Of a DNA stretch of 21,883 nucleotides, positions 6,603 through 14,404 are shown piece after piece. The DNA is taken from IMG/VR virus record IMGVR_UViG_3300042397_003565, positions 1 to 21,883 of that record; one strand, given 5' to 3'. Position 1 is the stretch's first letter. Each line of letters opens with the position of its first letter. Both the position numbers and the translations under genes were made by a program. Source of the stretch: a virus. The notes beneath the pieces were generated by a model that was given only the letters and a program-made list of their open reading frames with translations, was not told the DNA's origin and did no database searches.

Positions 6603-8483
6603 ATGATAGAATTAAAAGAAGGTGATGTTTACGAAGGACAAATTGAGTTCTCAACAAACGGTAACGCATCATTAGTAGTGGAAGACAAGGAAGTCTTTAT
6701 CTACAAGAAAAACACAGCTAACTCTCTACACTTAGATAAAGTAAAAGTTCAAATATTCAAAGCTGAAAGAAAATTAGAAGGAAAAGTCATTGAAGTTATT
6801 TCAAGATTTAAGACAGAATATGTTGGTCGAGTACAAATAGGAAAGAAAACAATATTTGTTGTTCCAGACAGCAATAAAATACCAGTGGACTTTTATATTA
6901 AAGGTGGACTAAAAGCTGAACACAACCAAAAGGTTGTAGTTGAATTAATAAAGTGGGAAGAATCTAAATCTCCACAAGGAAAAATCACAAGAGTTTTAGG
7001 AGATTCTGGAGATAATAATACAGAAATGAACTCAATTATGATTGAGTATGGTTTACCTATTGAATTTCCTCAAGATGTTATCAATGAATCTTTCTTAGTA
7101 CCTGAAGTTATTACAGAAAAAGAAATTAAATCTCGTAAAGATATGAGAAGTGTCACTACTTTAACAATCGACCCTGTTGATGCTAAAGATTTTGATGATG
7201 CCCTTTCAGTTAATATTATCAGTGATAATAAAATTGAAGTAGGAGTTCACATTGCCGACGTAGGACACTATGTTAAACCAGGAACTAAATTAGATGATGA
7301 AGCTTTCAAAAGAGCCACATCGGTATATTTAGTTGACAGATGCGTACCAATGTTACCAGAACGTTTAAGTAATGGTATATGCTCATTGAAACCACATGAA
7401 GATAGATTAGCTTTTTCTGTTATCTTTACTTTAGATAATGAAGGTAACATCTTAAATACTTGGCAAGGTAAAACTGTTATTCACTCAGATAGAAGATATG
7501 CTTATGAAGAAGCTCAAGAAATCATCGAAGGTAATGATGGTGACTATTCAACTGAAATCAGATTACTTGATACTTTAGCTAGAAAGATTAGAAAGAAAAG
7601 AATCAAAGAAGGATCTATTGAAATGGGTGGCATTGAAGTAAGATTCAAATTAGCCGAAGATAATAAGAAACCAATTGGTGTTTATTTCAAAGAACAAAAA
7701 GAAGCTAACAAGTTAATTGAAGAGTTTATGTTACTGGCTAACAAGTCAGTTGCTAAAACTTTATCAGAGGCTAGTTGGGCAAATGTATATAGAGTTCATG
7801 ATACTCCAAATATGGAGAAACTAAATGCTTTAGTTGGCGTTTGTAAAACATTTGGATATGATATAGAAATATATGATGATTCAGCTGAAATTAAAAAGAC
7901 TCTAAATGGATTATTAAAAGAGATTAAAGAAACTCCTGAAGAAAATATGATTGAGACGTTAGTTACTAGATGTATGTCTAAGGCAACTTATACAATTAAG
8001 AACATAGGTCACTATGGTTTAGGATTTACTCACTATTCTCACTTTACTTCACCAATCAGAAGATATCCTGATTTAATCACACATAGAATTCTATTAGACT
8101 TCTTAGATAGGAAATCTCAAGGTAACCCTGGTAAGATTGAAGAACAAGCTAAATGGTGTTCTGCTAGAGAATTGGTTGCTGCTAAAGCTCAAAGAGATTC
8201 AATTAAATACAAACAAGCCGAATATCTTTTAGATAAGATTGGAAAAGTATTTGATGGTATTGTTTCAGGTGTAACTGATTGGGGTATGTATGTTGAATTG
8301 ATTGAAAGCAAATGCGAAGGAATGGTTAGATATCAATCTCTTGAAGGAAAATGGTCAGTTGATACAACCAACTATACAGTATCTAATGAGATGGGTGATA
8401 AAATCAGATTAGGTGATCCTCTTAAAGTTGTAGTTAAGTCAGTAGACTTAGAAAGAAAACAAATAGATTTTACTTTATTGTAA
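6603..8483 (+). CDS. rnr: RNase R-type 3'-5' exoribonuclease
   Basis: A 626-residue RNB-family exoribonuclease that degrades RNA from the 3' end. Two OB/cold-shock-like domains occupy about residues 1-135. The RNB core opens with IDPVDAKDFDDA, where D190, D196, D198 and D199 have exactly the spacing of the catalytic Asp set in RNase II/R. The core closes with FTSPIRRYPDLITHR, another family signature. A C-terminal S1 domain starts near residue 548 (GKVFDGIVSGVTDWGMYVEL). It is shorter than E. coli RNase R (813 residues), lacking the N-terminal helix-turn-helix and the basic tail. The start is 15 bases after the upstream gene, and the stop touches the next gene's ATG. Cellular enzymes degrade structured mRNA, rRNA and tagged messages. 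A phage copy could turn over host or early phage RNA, which is inference. Confidence 0.94.
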   Translation: MIELKEGDVYEGQIEFSTNGNASLVVEDKEVFIYKKNTANSLHLDKVKVQIFKAERKLEGKVIEVISRFKTEYVGRVQIGKKTIFVVPDSNKIPVDFYIKGGLKAEHNQKVVVELIKWEESKSPQGKITRVLGDSGDNNTEMNSIMIEYGLPIEFPQDVINESFLVPEVITEKEIKSRKDMRSVTTLTIDPVDAKDFDDALSVNIISDNKIEVGVHIADVGHYVKPGTKLDDEAFKRATSVYLVDRCVPMLPERLSNGICSLKPHEDRLAFSVIFTLDNEGNILNTWQGKTVIHSDRRYAYEEAQEIIEGNDGDYSTEIRLLDTLARKIRKKRIKEGSIEMGGIEVRFKLAEDNKKPIGVYFKEQKEANKLIEEFMLLANKSVAKTLSEASWANVYRVHDTPNMEKLNALVGVCKTFGYDIEIYDDSAEIKKTLNGLLKEIKETPEENMIETLVTRCMSKATYTIKNIGHYGLGFTHYSHFTSPIRRYPDLITHRILLDFLDRKSQGNPGKIEEQAKWCSARELVAAKAQRDSIKYKQAEYLLDKIGKVFDGIVSGVTDWGMYVELIESKCEGMVRYQSLEGKWSVDTTNYTVSNEMGDKIRLGDPLKVVVKSVDLERKQIDFTLL

Positions 8484-8933
8484 ATGGATGGGCATAGTGT
8501 AACAAAATCTTTTAATATTGAATTAGATAATAATACCTTGGAACAATACGAGAAATTATTATCTAATTTTAATAATTGGTCTCAATATAAAAGAGAGATT
8601 AAACTAAACTCTGTTTTAGAAGATAAAAAGATTGAGTTTACTTTAGATATATCAGGACACGCACACGGTGTTATGTATGTAAATGTTTTAGATGAAGACT
8701 GGTATGAAATTGATATTCTTAAAAAAGCATCGGCCGCTATAAAGTTTATGAAGTTTATACTCAAAGGTAATAATGTTTTAGAATTAGAAATAACAATTAA
8801 AACAATGACTACTGAATGGGGTAAGATTATCAGAGACTTAATTGAATCAGGAGTTGAACTAGAACTAAGACAAAACATAGTAGATAACCAAGTCAAATCC
8901 TTCTACTTTATTTATCCAAAAATGACAGCATAA
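8484..8933 (+). CDS. Unknown protein coupled to RNase R
   Basis: A 149-residue protein whose ATG directly follows the RNase R stop codon (TAA-ATG), so it is almost certainly made from the same message by translational coupling. No signal peptide or membrane segment is visible. The sequence alternates charged and hydrophobic stretches, with ISGHAHGVMYVNV near residue 55 and a Glu/Leu-rich middle, suggesting a small alpha/beta protein. I do not recognise a family. The tight link suggests a role connected with RNase R, such as an adaptor or regulator, but nothing in the sequence proves it. It ends at a strong bidirectional terminator. Confidence 0.75.
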   Translation: MDGHSVTKSFNIELDNNTLEQYEKLLSNFNNWSQYKREIKLNSVLEDKKIEFTLDISGHAHGVMYVNVLDEDWYEIDILKKASAAIKFMKFILKGNNVLELEITIKTMTTEWGKIIRDLIESGVELELRQNIVDNQVKSFYFIYPKMTA

Positions 8934-8934
8934 A

Positions 8935-8960
8935 AAAACCTCTCAAATTTGAGAGGTTTT
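8935..8960. terminator. Bidirectional terminator between unknown gene and portal
   Basis: A perfect 26-bp palindrome (AAAACCTCTCAAA / TTTGAGAGGTTTT) lies between two converging genes, with T-rich flanks. It can end both the RNase R cassette message and the portal message. Its CCTCTCAA/TTGAGAGG core is the same as that of the terminator at 14381. Confidence 0.85.
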
Positions 8961-8977
8961 CTTTTTTATAGTAAGTT

Positions 8978-10678
8978 TTAGAATTCAAATTCTCCACCAC
9001 CTTCAGCACCACCTTCAGCAGGAGGAGTTTCAGGAGCGGCTTGAGCTTCTGGAGCGGCTTGAGCTTCTGGAGCGGCTTCGCCACCTTCAGCAGGAGCAGC
9101 TTCACCACCTTCAGCAGGTGCGGCACCCTCAGCACCACCAGCGGCAACACCAGCAGCATCTTTAGCCCAATATTTTTGATTCTCAGCTTTTTCTTCTGGA
9201 GTCAATTTAAATACATTATCAATTAAGTACTCAATATGGAAGTAAGGTTTTTCACCATTCATAACACCAACTAAAGTACCAAATATTTCGGCTTTCTTAG
9301 CCAAGTTATTTAATTTTTTCCACTCTTCAAATACTTGATTAGAGTTAAAGTTAATATCAATTTGATTTACTAAAACCTCATCATCTTTTAACTCAGGAAA
9401 TTCAATTAACATTTGTAATTTCAAAGGTTTAACGATAAGTTCTTTAAAGTTAGCTCTTAATCTATTAATAAAGTTGTAGAATTTAATCTCATCTCTCGTC
9501 ATATCAGCCGAGTCATTAATTAAGTTACCACCACCATTTTCTTTATCAAAACGTTGGAAAGGAATCTTAGAAGCTCTTTTCAAAGCATTGTAGAACCAAG
9601 TCAACATATCTGACTCATTTAAGTTATGTCCTTCAGGTGAAACTAATTCCATAGCTGGTGTACCAGCATCTCCTTCAGGGAACCAAATTTGTTTATTATA
9701 AGGTAAGTGTTTAGCCCCATTGATAGTTAATGTACCTAATGAATCATCCCATTCAACTTCTTCTGAATAGTCATTGATTAATTGACCGATTTGTTCTTCA
9801 GCTCTTTGTCTTGATAAACCTTTAATAGGAATAGTAAACTTTTGATAAACTGTAGCATTAATAATGTTAAACATTACTCTTGTTTGCTCAAGAATCTTTA
9901 ACTGATTATAAGGTTTAATTAAACCTTCTACATAAGATGTTTCTGAGTAATCATTTTGAGTTGAATAAGAAATATAAACTAACTGAGAGTCTAAGAATAT
10001 TCTTCTTAATTGAGGATCTTCAGGAAACTGAATCCACAAGTGACCAATAGTTGGTTCAAATGCTGGAACTAAAGTATCTGGTCTTAATCTATTGAAACCA
10101 ATAATATTCTTTTTCTTATCATCATAGATAATTTCTAAAGCTATATATCCATCAATAAGGAAATCTTTCATCATATTCCAGGCTGTGATACTATCAGAGA
10201 ATCCAAACTTGTTATAAATCTTTTCAAAATACTCTTGATATTTATCTTTAATCTCTTGTGAATAATCATTACCTAATGGCTTAGGTGAACAGAAATCTCT
10301 TTCATCATTATAAACAATACTTTCATCTGCTAACGAACTAACAAAATCTCTAATCTCATCTTTGATTGAGTACTCTCTTAGAATTCTTCTTTTATCAGCA
10401 TATGCTTTATCTAAGTAAGGAATTGATTTTCTATTTAATACAGAAGCTACAGCTCTTTGAGAGAAGAAGTCATACATTGAATTTCCTCTAGCCGCAAATG
10501 GATCTTCGTTGATACCAATACCAACTTGATTTCTAACTATCATATCATCATAGTTCATACCATAAGATGATAAACCTCTTAAAATTCTATTAAAAAGTCC
10601 TTTATTTTCAACAGCACTGTTGGTATAAGTGAAATTTGATTGACCTGATCCGGCGCTAAATTGATTATAAGATGCCAT
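8978..10678 (-). CDS. 20: Portal vertex protein (T4 gp20-like)
   Basis: A 566-residue portal that forms the dodecameric DNA entry ring. T4 gp20 is 524 residues. Features matching gp20-type portals include DKRRILREYSIKDEIRDFVSSLADE near residue 90, WNMMKDFLIDGYIALEIIYD near 165, the stem region LTWFYNALKRASKIPFQRF, and TRDEIKFYNFINRLRANFKELIVKPLKLQ. The last 55 residues are an unusual low-complexity tail of Ala, Pro, Glu and Gly, probably disordered. An LNES motif occurs in the middle of the protein, but T4-type portals are not normally cut there. It has its own late box and would be first in the head-gene order if the plus-strand cassette were removed. Confidence 0.93.
   Translation of the reverse strand: MASYNQFSAGSGQSNFTYTNSAVENKGLFNRILRGLSSYGMNYDDMIVRNQVGIGINEDPFAARGNSMYDFFSQRAVASVLNRKSIPYLDKAYADKRRILREYSIKDEIRDFVSSLADESIVYNDERDFCSPKPLGNDYSQEIKDKYQEYFEKIYNKFGFSDSITAWNMMKDFLIDGYIALEIIYDDKKKNIIGFNRLRPDTLVPAFEPTIGHLWIQFPEDPQLRRIFLDSQLVYISYSTQNDYSETSYVEGLIKPYNQLKILEQTRVMFNIINATVYQKFTIPIKGLSRQRAEEQIGQLINDYSEEVEWDDSLGTLTINGAKHLPYNKQIWFPEGDAGTPAMELVSPEGHNLNESDMLTWFYNALKRASKIPFQRFDKENGGGNLINDSADMTRDEIKFYNFINRLRANFKELIVKPLKLQMLIEFPELKDDEVLVNQIDINFNSNQVFEEWKKLNNLAKKAEIFGTLVGVMNGEKPYFHIEYLIDNVFKLTPEEKAENQKYWAKDAAGVAAGGAEGAAPAEGGEAAPAEGGEAAPEAQAAPEAQAAPETPPAEGGAEGGGEFEF
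9033..9078 (-). repeat. 18-bp tandem repeat in the portal's Ala/Glu/Pro tail
   Basis: GGAGCGGCTTGAGCTTCT occurs at 9033-9050 and 9051-9068, with a ten-base partial copy to 9078. On the coding strand it encodes PEAQAA repeats. It belongs to the low-complexity portal C-terminus. Confidence 0.85.
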
Positions 10679-10702
10679 TTATTTTAAAATAAGTATTTCG
10701 TT

Positions 10703-10712
10703 TATATATTAA
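10703..10712 (-). promoter_or_regulatory. Putative late promoter box TTAATATATA (portal gene)
   Basis: An exact late box lies 24 nt before the portal ATG at 10678 and downstream of the preceding terminator, so the portal has its own transcript. Confidence 0.65.
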
Positions 10713-10746
10713 ATTTTTAATCTTCCTCCAAGACACTATTAAAAAA

Positions 10747-10773
10747 GAAAACCTACATTTTATTGTAGGTTTC
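10747..10773 (-). terminator. Terminator after the tagged unknown gene
   Basis: A nine-base-pair stem (AAACCTACA / TGTAGGTTT) with a TTTTAT loop starts 11 bases past the stop of the gene at 10784-11257. It is followed on the minus strand by a TTTTC and T-run. Confidence 0.75.
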
Positions 10774-10783
10774 ACTTGAAGTA

Positions 10784-11257
10784 TTATACATAAAACGTTC
10801 TCAGAACAGGTTTCAAGTCTTCTGGACTTAAACCATGGTCTAATAAAAATGATTGTAAATCATCTTGTGATTCACATAGCTTAACTATCATTTTTTGAAA
10901 ATTCAAAACAGATTTTCTATCTAAAAATTTATTACCTTCCATCCAAGTTATATCTCCTGTAGGGGAAACAGATGAAGTTACTTTATGTGTATTATTACCT
11001 GATTGAAATACAGAATTCATAATCCATCCACTACCTGACTTAAATATATCTAAGCTAGTGAATTTAGCATCAGGAAATGGTCTAACACCACCAACTAGAA
11101 TACCAAAAGTCATACTATCAATTGCCTTTCTAGACATATCAACAGCGTGAGCTTTAATGTCTTTAGCTCTATCAGTTTGTCCGTAAGCGGCTAACTTATC
11201 AGCAGCACTCATATATGTAGAATAATCAAGTTCTTCAAATTTTCTTAAATGTTTCAT
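10784..11257 (-). CDS. Unknown protein with capsid-targeting-like N-terminus
   Basis: A 157-residue soluble protein. It starts MKHLRKFEELD, one of the clearest matches to the recurring M-K-x-L-K/R-x-F-E tag. Residues 15-50 are helical (SAADKLAAYGQTDRAKDIKAHAVD). The middle looks like beta strands (DIFKSGSGWIMNSVFQSGNN, ITWMEGNKFLD) and the end is helical again. I do not recognise the fold or family. It is a single-gene unit with a late box upstream and a terminator downstream, beside the portal. I infer a minor head protein packaged with the DNA. The likely cut would be after E8 or E9, but no Ser or Asn follows as in the other tagged proteins. Confidence 0.8.
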   Translation of the reverse strand: MKHLRKFEELDYSTYMSAADKLAAYGQTDRAKDIKAHAVDMSRKAIDSMTFGILVGGVRPFPDAKFTSLDIFKSGSGWIMNSVFQSGNNTHKVTSSVSPTGDITWMEGNKFLDRKSVLNFQKMIVKLCESQDDLQSFLLDHGLSPEDLKPVLRTFYV

Positions 11258-11280
11258 TTAGAATTATAATTTTTATAGTG

Positions 11281-11290
11281 TATATATTAT
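11281..11290 (-). promoter_or_regulatory. Putative late promoter box ATAATATATA (tagged unknown gene)
   Basis: A late box variant sits 23 nt before the ATG at 11257 and directly abuts the stop codon of the preceding gene at 11291. Confidence 0.6.
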
Positions 11291-11986
11291 TTATTTACCA
11301 CCATATTTTTTCGCACTATTTTGTATTCTTTTAATATGGTCTTTAAGTAAAACATACTTTTCATTAATCTGACCTCTCACGTCATAAAAGTCATCTATCA
11401 TAGACTTCATTATCTCTTGATTTCGTTTACTCTTATCACCTATTTTAGCACTCCATATAGAAAACAACTTACCCGGATCATATTTATTCTTAGGATGTGC
11501 CGAAATTAAAAATCTTGGTACCGTTTCTACACTTATTTTATGAACAAATTTTATTTGTATAGCATTATACTCAACCAAAGCATATTCAAAACCATATTTA
11601 ATTAACTCCGCATACATACCTTCATAATCAACTTTTAATAGTCTATTCTTTTCAAAATCTTCTTCTATCATAAAGCTATCAAATAAAAAGGCTCTAACTT
11701 CTAAAGGAATAAAATTAAAATTAACACCAAAGATTATTATTTGATTTGATATTTTTTTAAAATTAGTAACAAATACAGGCGAATACATCATCCAATTAGA
11801 GTCATCTAAATAGTGAAAGTGGTAAAATCCACCAGGTAGAATACTACTAACATCAACTGAAGTTACTTTATCATCAGATTTTTGATATTTTTCATAAAAA
11901 TATAGTGAGTTGTTTTTGAAATTATCAGCTAAGCCATCACCATCAACCAACATTCTCAATCCTATTCTATCTACTAATTCTCCCAT
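11291..11986 (-). CDS. Unknown virion-type protein, possibly T4 gp2-like
   Basis: I choose the ATG at 11986 (231 residues), because an in-frame ATG at 12049 would overlap the divergent gp4-like gene and the shared promoter. The most characteristic stretch is LPGGFYHFHYLDDS followed by FGVNFNFIPLEVRAFLFDSF near residues 68-120. This resembles a pattern I associate with T4-type DNA end protector proteins (gp2), written roughly as Y-x-F-x-Y ... G-x-N-x-x-(Y/F)-(L/I)-P-x-x-x-R. In T4 genes 2 and 4 are neighbours, and here this gene lies back to back with the gp4-like gene, which supports the idea. The C-terminus is basic (KRIQNSAKKYGGK). The gp2 assignment is from memory and tentative. It could be another head or tail completion protein. 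Confidence 0.5.
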   Translation of the reverse strand: MGELVDRIGLRMLVDGDGLADNFKNNSLYFYEKYQKSDDKVTSVDVSSILPGGFYHFHYLDDSNWMMYSPVFVTNFKKISNQIIIFGVNFNFIPLEVRAFLFDSFMIEEDFEKNRLLKVDYEGMYAELIKYGFEYALVEYNAIQIKFVHKISVETVPRFLISAHPKNKYDPGKLFSIWSAKIGDKSKRNQEIMKSMIDDFYDVRGQINEKYVLLKDHIKRIQNSAKKYGGK

Positions 11987-12000
11987 GGAAATCTGTTTTC

Positions 12001-12014
12001 TTTTATATATAAAA
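12001..12014. promoter_or_regulatory. Palindromic late-type box shared by two divergent genes
   Basis: TTTTATATATAAAA is a perfect 14-bp palindrome midway between the starts of the gp2-like gene (17 nt away on the minus strand) and the gp4-like gene (19 nt away on the plus strand). It contains the TTTATATATA form of the late box in both directions, so one site may drive both genes. Confidence 0.5.
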
Positions 12015-12030
12015 TAAACTAATCCAAGGT

Positions 12031-12558
12031 ATGTTAAATTCAAAACCAAATAACGCCAACTATAATCAAGGTAACTATATACCGAAATACAAAGACAAAG
12101 TAATTAAATTAAACACTCAAGGTGGTGTTTATTATAGAAGTTCTTGGGAAAAGAAGATAATGACTTGGTTAGATAATAACAAAACTATCACTAAATGGGG
12201 TGCTGAGTGTATGAGAATACCTTATCAAATGACTCACTTTGATAATGGTGATACTAAAGTAAAAGAACATTGTTATTATCCTGACTTCTATTATGAGATG
12301 AGAAACTCTGAAGGAGTACTTAAACAAGTCGTTGTAGAGGTTAAACCTTTCAAAGAGTATAAGATGGTTCAAGACTTAAATGAAGGCAATCTGGTCGTTC
12401 CTGAGAATGGAATGAAGAAGTTAAAAAACTTTGAGTATGATCTTAAAATGGCTTATAAGAATAAGAACAAATGGGAGACTATGATTAACTGGTGTAATAA
12501 GAAAGGCTATGAATTTATTATCATAACAGAGCAACACTTAAAGAAGTTTAACCTTTAA
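12031..12558 (+). CDS. 4: Head completion nuclease (T4 gp4-like)
   Basis: A 175-residue protein of the T4 gp4 family, needed to finish DNA-filled heads before tail joining. It shows the expected order: GGVYYRSSWEKKIMTWLDNN, then KWGAECMRIPY, then CYYPDFYYEM, then KQVVVEVKP, and a final WCNKKGYEFIIITEQHL. E40, D85, E103 and K105 form a PD-(D/E)xK-type nuclease site, so it is likely catalytically competent. The size is close to the T4 protein. It is the only plus-strand gene in this part of the head region and shares a palindromic promoter box with the divergent gp2-like gene. Its last 11 bases overlap the converging membrane-protein gene. Confidence 0.88.
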   Translation: MLNSKPNNANYNQGNYIPKYKDKVIKLNTQGGVYYRSSWEKKIMTWLDNNKTITKWGAECMRIPYQMTHFDNGDTKVKEHCYYPDFYYEMRNSEGVLKQVVVEVKPFKEYKMVQDLNEGNLVVPENGMKKLKNFEYDLKMAYKNKNKWETMINWCNKKGYEFIIITEQHLKKFNL

Positions 12559-12892
12559 TTTTATAAATCAATATTATAAGTATAAAGATAAAAGATATAC
12601 TTGGTAAAATATTAGTCCAAATAATATAAAGCCTTCTACTTAAATGATAGAAAGGAAATCTAATTAAGTGTAAGGTAGTTAAAAATATGAATAGCTCTGA
12701 TTGAGAAGACCAAATACCCACAATCATCCAAATCCAAAACATAATTCTTAATAAGTAATGAACTATATCTAATTTAGTTGAAGACTTAACATTTAGGTTT
12801 TTAAAATTAGTATCTAATTTTGATTTATTAAAAACATAATAAATCTCATTCAGAGCAAATAAAATTGATATTAAATAAAATAGAGTTATCAT
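12548..12892 (-). CDS. Small multi-spanning membrane protein
   Basis: A 114-residue protein with about four hydrophobic segments (approximately residues 2-20, 47-66, 66-82 and 92-112) separated by short polar loops. A KSKLDTNFKNLNVKSSTK loop follows the first segment. I recognise no family. It is translationally coupled to the gene upstream through an ATGA overlap at 12889-12892, and converges with the gp4-like gene, overlapping it by 11 bases. No late box is visible upstream, so the pair may be early or middle genes. A role in the host membrane, such as superinfection exclusion or lysis timing, is possible but not shown. Confidence 0.7.
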   Translation of the reverse strand: MITLFYLISILFALNEIYYVFNKSKLDTNFKNLNVKSSTKLDIVHYLLRIMFWIWMIVGIWSSQSELFIFLTTLHLIRFPFYHLSRRLYIIWTNILPSISFIFILIILIYKIKG

Positions 12893-13194
12893 ATAGTAGT
12901 CTCGTTGAAGATTATTTCTTCAAATTTTAACAAATTTTGAAAAGATGCTTCGTCAATTTTAACAGATTTTTCCTTTTCTATCATATTAAATAACTTATCC
13001 TCTACATAAACATCAATAGTTTCACCAACAATTCTATCATAGAAGTTAGGAACAATTGTAGTATCTCTATTTTTATAAACAGAGTCTACATATTCATTTC
13101 TTTCTTTTAAACTTATATGTAATGAACACCCGTCACTAAGAAACCCTTCTTTGGTATTAGATTCTTCCCAAAGTTGTAAAATTACTTTATTCAT
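12889..13194 (-). CDS. Unknown small soluble protein
   Basis: I take the ATG at 13194 (101 residues, starting MNKVILQLWEESN). A further in-frame ATG at 13236 would add 14 residues reaching into the AT-rich promoter region of the divergent glutamine synthetase. The protein is acidic, with an apparent strand-rich first half (CSLHISLKERNEYVDSVYK, IVGETIDVYVED) and a helical end (ASFQNLLKFEEIIF). No family is recognised. The stop overlaps the next gene's start (ATGA), so both form one operon. No late box lies upstream, in contrast to the structural genes nearby. Confidence 0.65.
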   Translation of the reverse strand: MNKVILQLWEESNTKEGFLSDGCSLHISLKERNEYVDSVYKNRDTTIVPNFYDRIVGETIDVYVEDKLFNMIEKEKSVKIDEASFQNLLKFEEIIFNETTI

Positions 13195-13277
13195 TTCTAA
13201 ATTTTTAATAAGTATTTTATAATTGTCATTAAACAAAGTTTAGAAAAATACATAAAATAAAAAAAAACAAATCATTT

Positions 13278-14363
13278 ATGAATATAAAATTAGAGTACAT
13301 TTGGCTTGATGGTTCTAACCCTCAACAACTTAGAAGTAAGACTAAAATCACCGAATCAATTGATTCAATGAACGCATCAGACTACCCAGTATGGTCTTTT
13401 GATGGAAGTTCAACATTACAAGCTAAGTCAGGCAAGGGCAAAAATACTGACTGTTTATTAAAACCTGTATTTGTAACAAATGATCCATTTAGAGGTAAAG
13501 GCAACAAATTAGTTTTATGTGAAGTTCTTAATCCAGATAGCACACCACACGAAACAAACAACAGAAGAAAATTAGAAGAAAGAGTTCAAGAATTGAACAT
13601 TACCGGAGGCGAGAAATCAGAACTTCCTTGGTTTGGTTGGGAACAAGAATACACTCTTACACACAAACCAATGATTCCATTTGGAATAGGTGAAGGTATT
13701 CCTTTAGGATTTACTTTAGATCCAAGTAAAGCGCCTAGACCTCAAGGTGATTATTACTGTGGTATCGGATCAGACAATGTAGTTGGCAGAGAAATTGTTG
13801 AAGAGCATATGGATATTTGTATGGAAATTGGTTTAGATATCTCTGGTATCAATGCTGAAGTTCTTCTAGGTCAATGGGAATATCAAATTGGACCAGTTAC
13901 TGCTTTAGAAGGATCTGACCAATTGTGGATTTCTAGATACTTGTTACAAAGAGTTGCTGAAAAACATAATGTTAAAGTTTCTTTACACCCTAAACCATTA
14001 AAAGGTGATTGGAACGGAACAGGATGTCACGTTAACTTCTCTACTAAAGAAATGAGAGAAGAAGGTGGTTTAGAAATCATCAAAGACACTATGGAGAAAT
14101 TAGAGAGAAACCAAAAAGAACATATTGCGGTTTATGGACTTCATAATAGTGAAAGACTTACAGGTGCTCACGAAACTTCAAGTATCAATGAGTTTAGTTA
14201 TGGATTCTCTACAAGAGATACTTCTATTAGAATTCCAGCTCAAGCTATCATTGAAGGAAAAGGATATTTCGAAGATAGAAGACCAGCATCAAACTGTGAC
14301 CCTTATTTAGTATCTGATAGAATGTTAGAAACTGTTTACTCTGAAGTTGAAACTGAAGCTTAA
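13278..14363 (+). CDS. glnII: Glutamine synthetase type II (eukaryotic-type)
   Basis: A 361-residue enzyme that makes glutamine from glutamate, ammonia and ATP. The short length and sequence are type II, not the 440-470-residue bacterial type I. The beta-grasp hallmark YPVWSFDGSSTLQAKSGKG lies at residues 36-54. WFGWEQEYTL provides metal ligands E122 and E124. GINAEVLLGQWEYQIGP provides E194 and E201. NGTGCHVNFSTKEMR provides H251. SERLTGAHET and GYFEDRRPASN supply the ATP and glutamate-binding Arg residues (R293, R334, R335). Every key residue is present, so it should be active. It stands alone between divergent and convergent neighbours, ends at a strong terminator and has no late box. I infer an auxiliary metabolic gene that raises glutamine for nucleotide synthesis. 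Confidence 0.96.
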   Translation: MNIKLEYIWLDGSNPQQLRSKTKITESIDSMNASDYPVWSFDGSSTLQAKSGKGKNTDCLLKPVFVTNDPFRGKGNKLVLCEVLNPDSTPHETNNRRKLEERVQELNITGGEKSELPWFGWEQEYTLTHKPMIPFGIGEGIPLGFTLDPSKAPRPQGDYYCGIGSDNVVGREIVEEHMDICMEIGLDISGINAEVLLGQWEYQIGPVTALEGSDQLWISRYLLQRVAEKHNVKVSLHPKPLKGDWNGTGCHVNFSTKEMREEGGLEIIKDTMEKLERNQKEHIAVYGLHNSERLTGAHETSSINEFSYGFSTRDTSIRIPAQAIIEGKGYFEDRRPASNCDPYLVSDRMLETVYSEVETEA

Positions 14364-14380
14364 CATAAATGATAAAAAAG

Positions 14381-14404
14381 AAAACCTCTCAATTGAGAGG
14401 TTTT
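14381..14404. terminator. Bidirectional terminator between glutamine synthetase and late sigma gene
   Basis: A perfect 24-bp palindrome (AAAACCTCTCAA / TTGAGAGGTTTT) is followed by a T-run on the plus strand, 17 bases past the glutamine synthetase stop. The core is nearly the same as the terminator at 8935. Confidence 0.85.
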
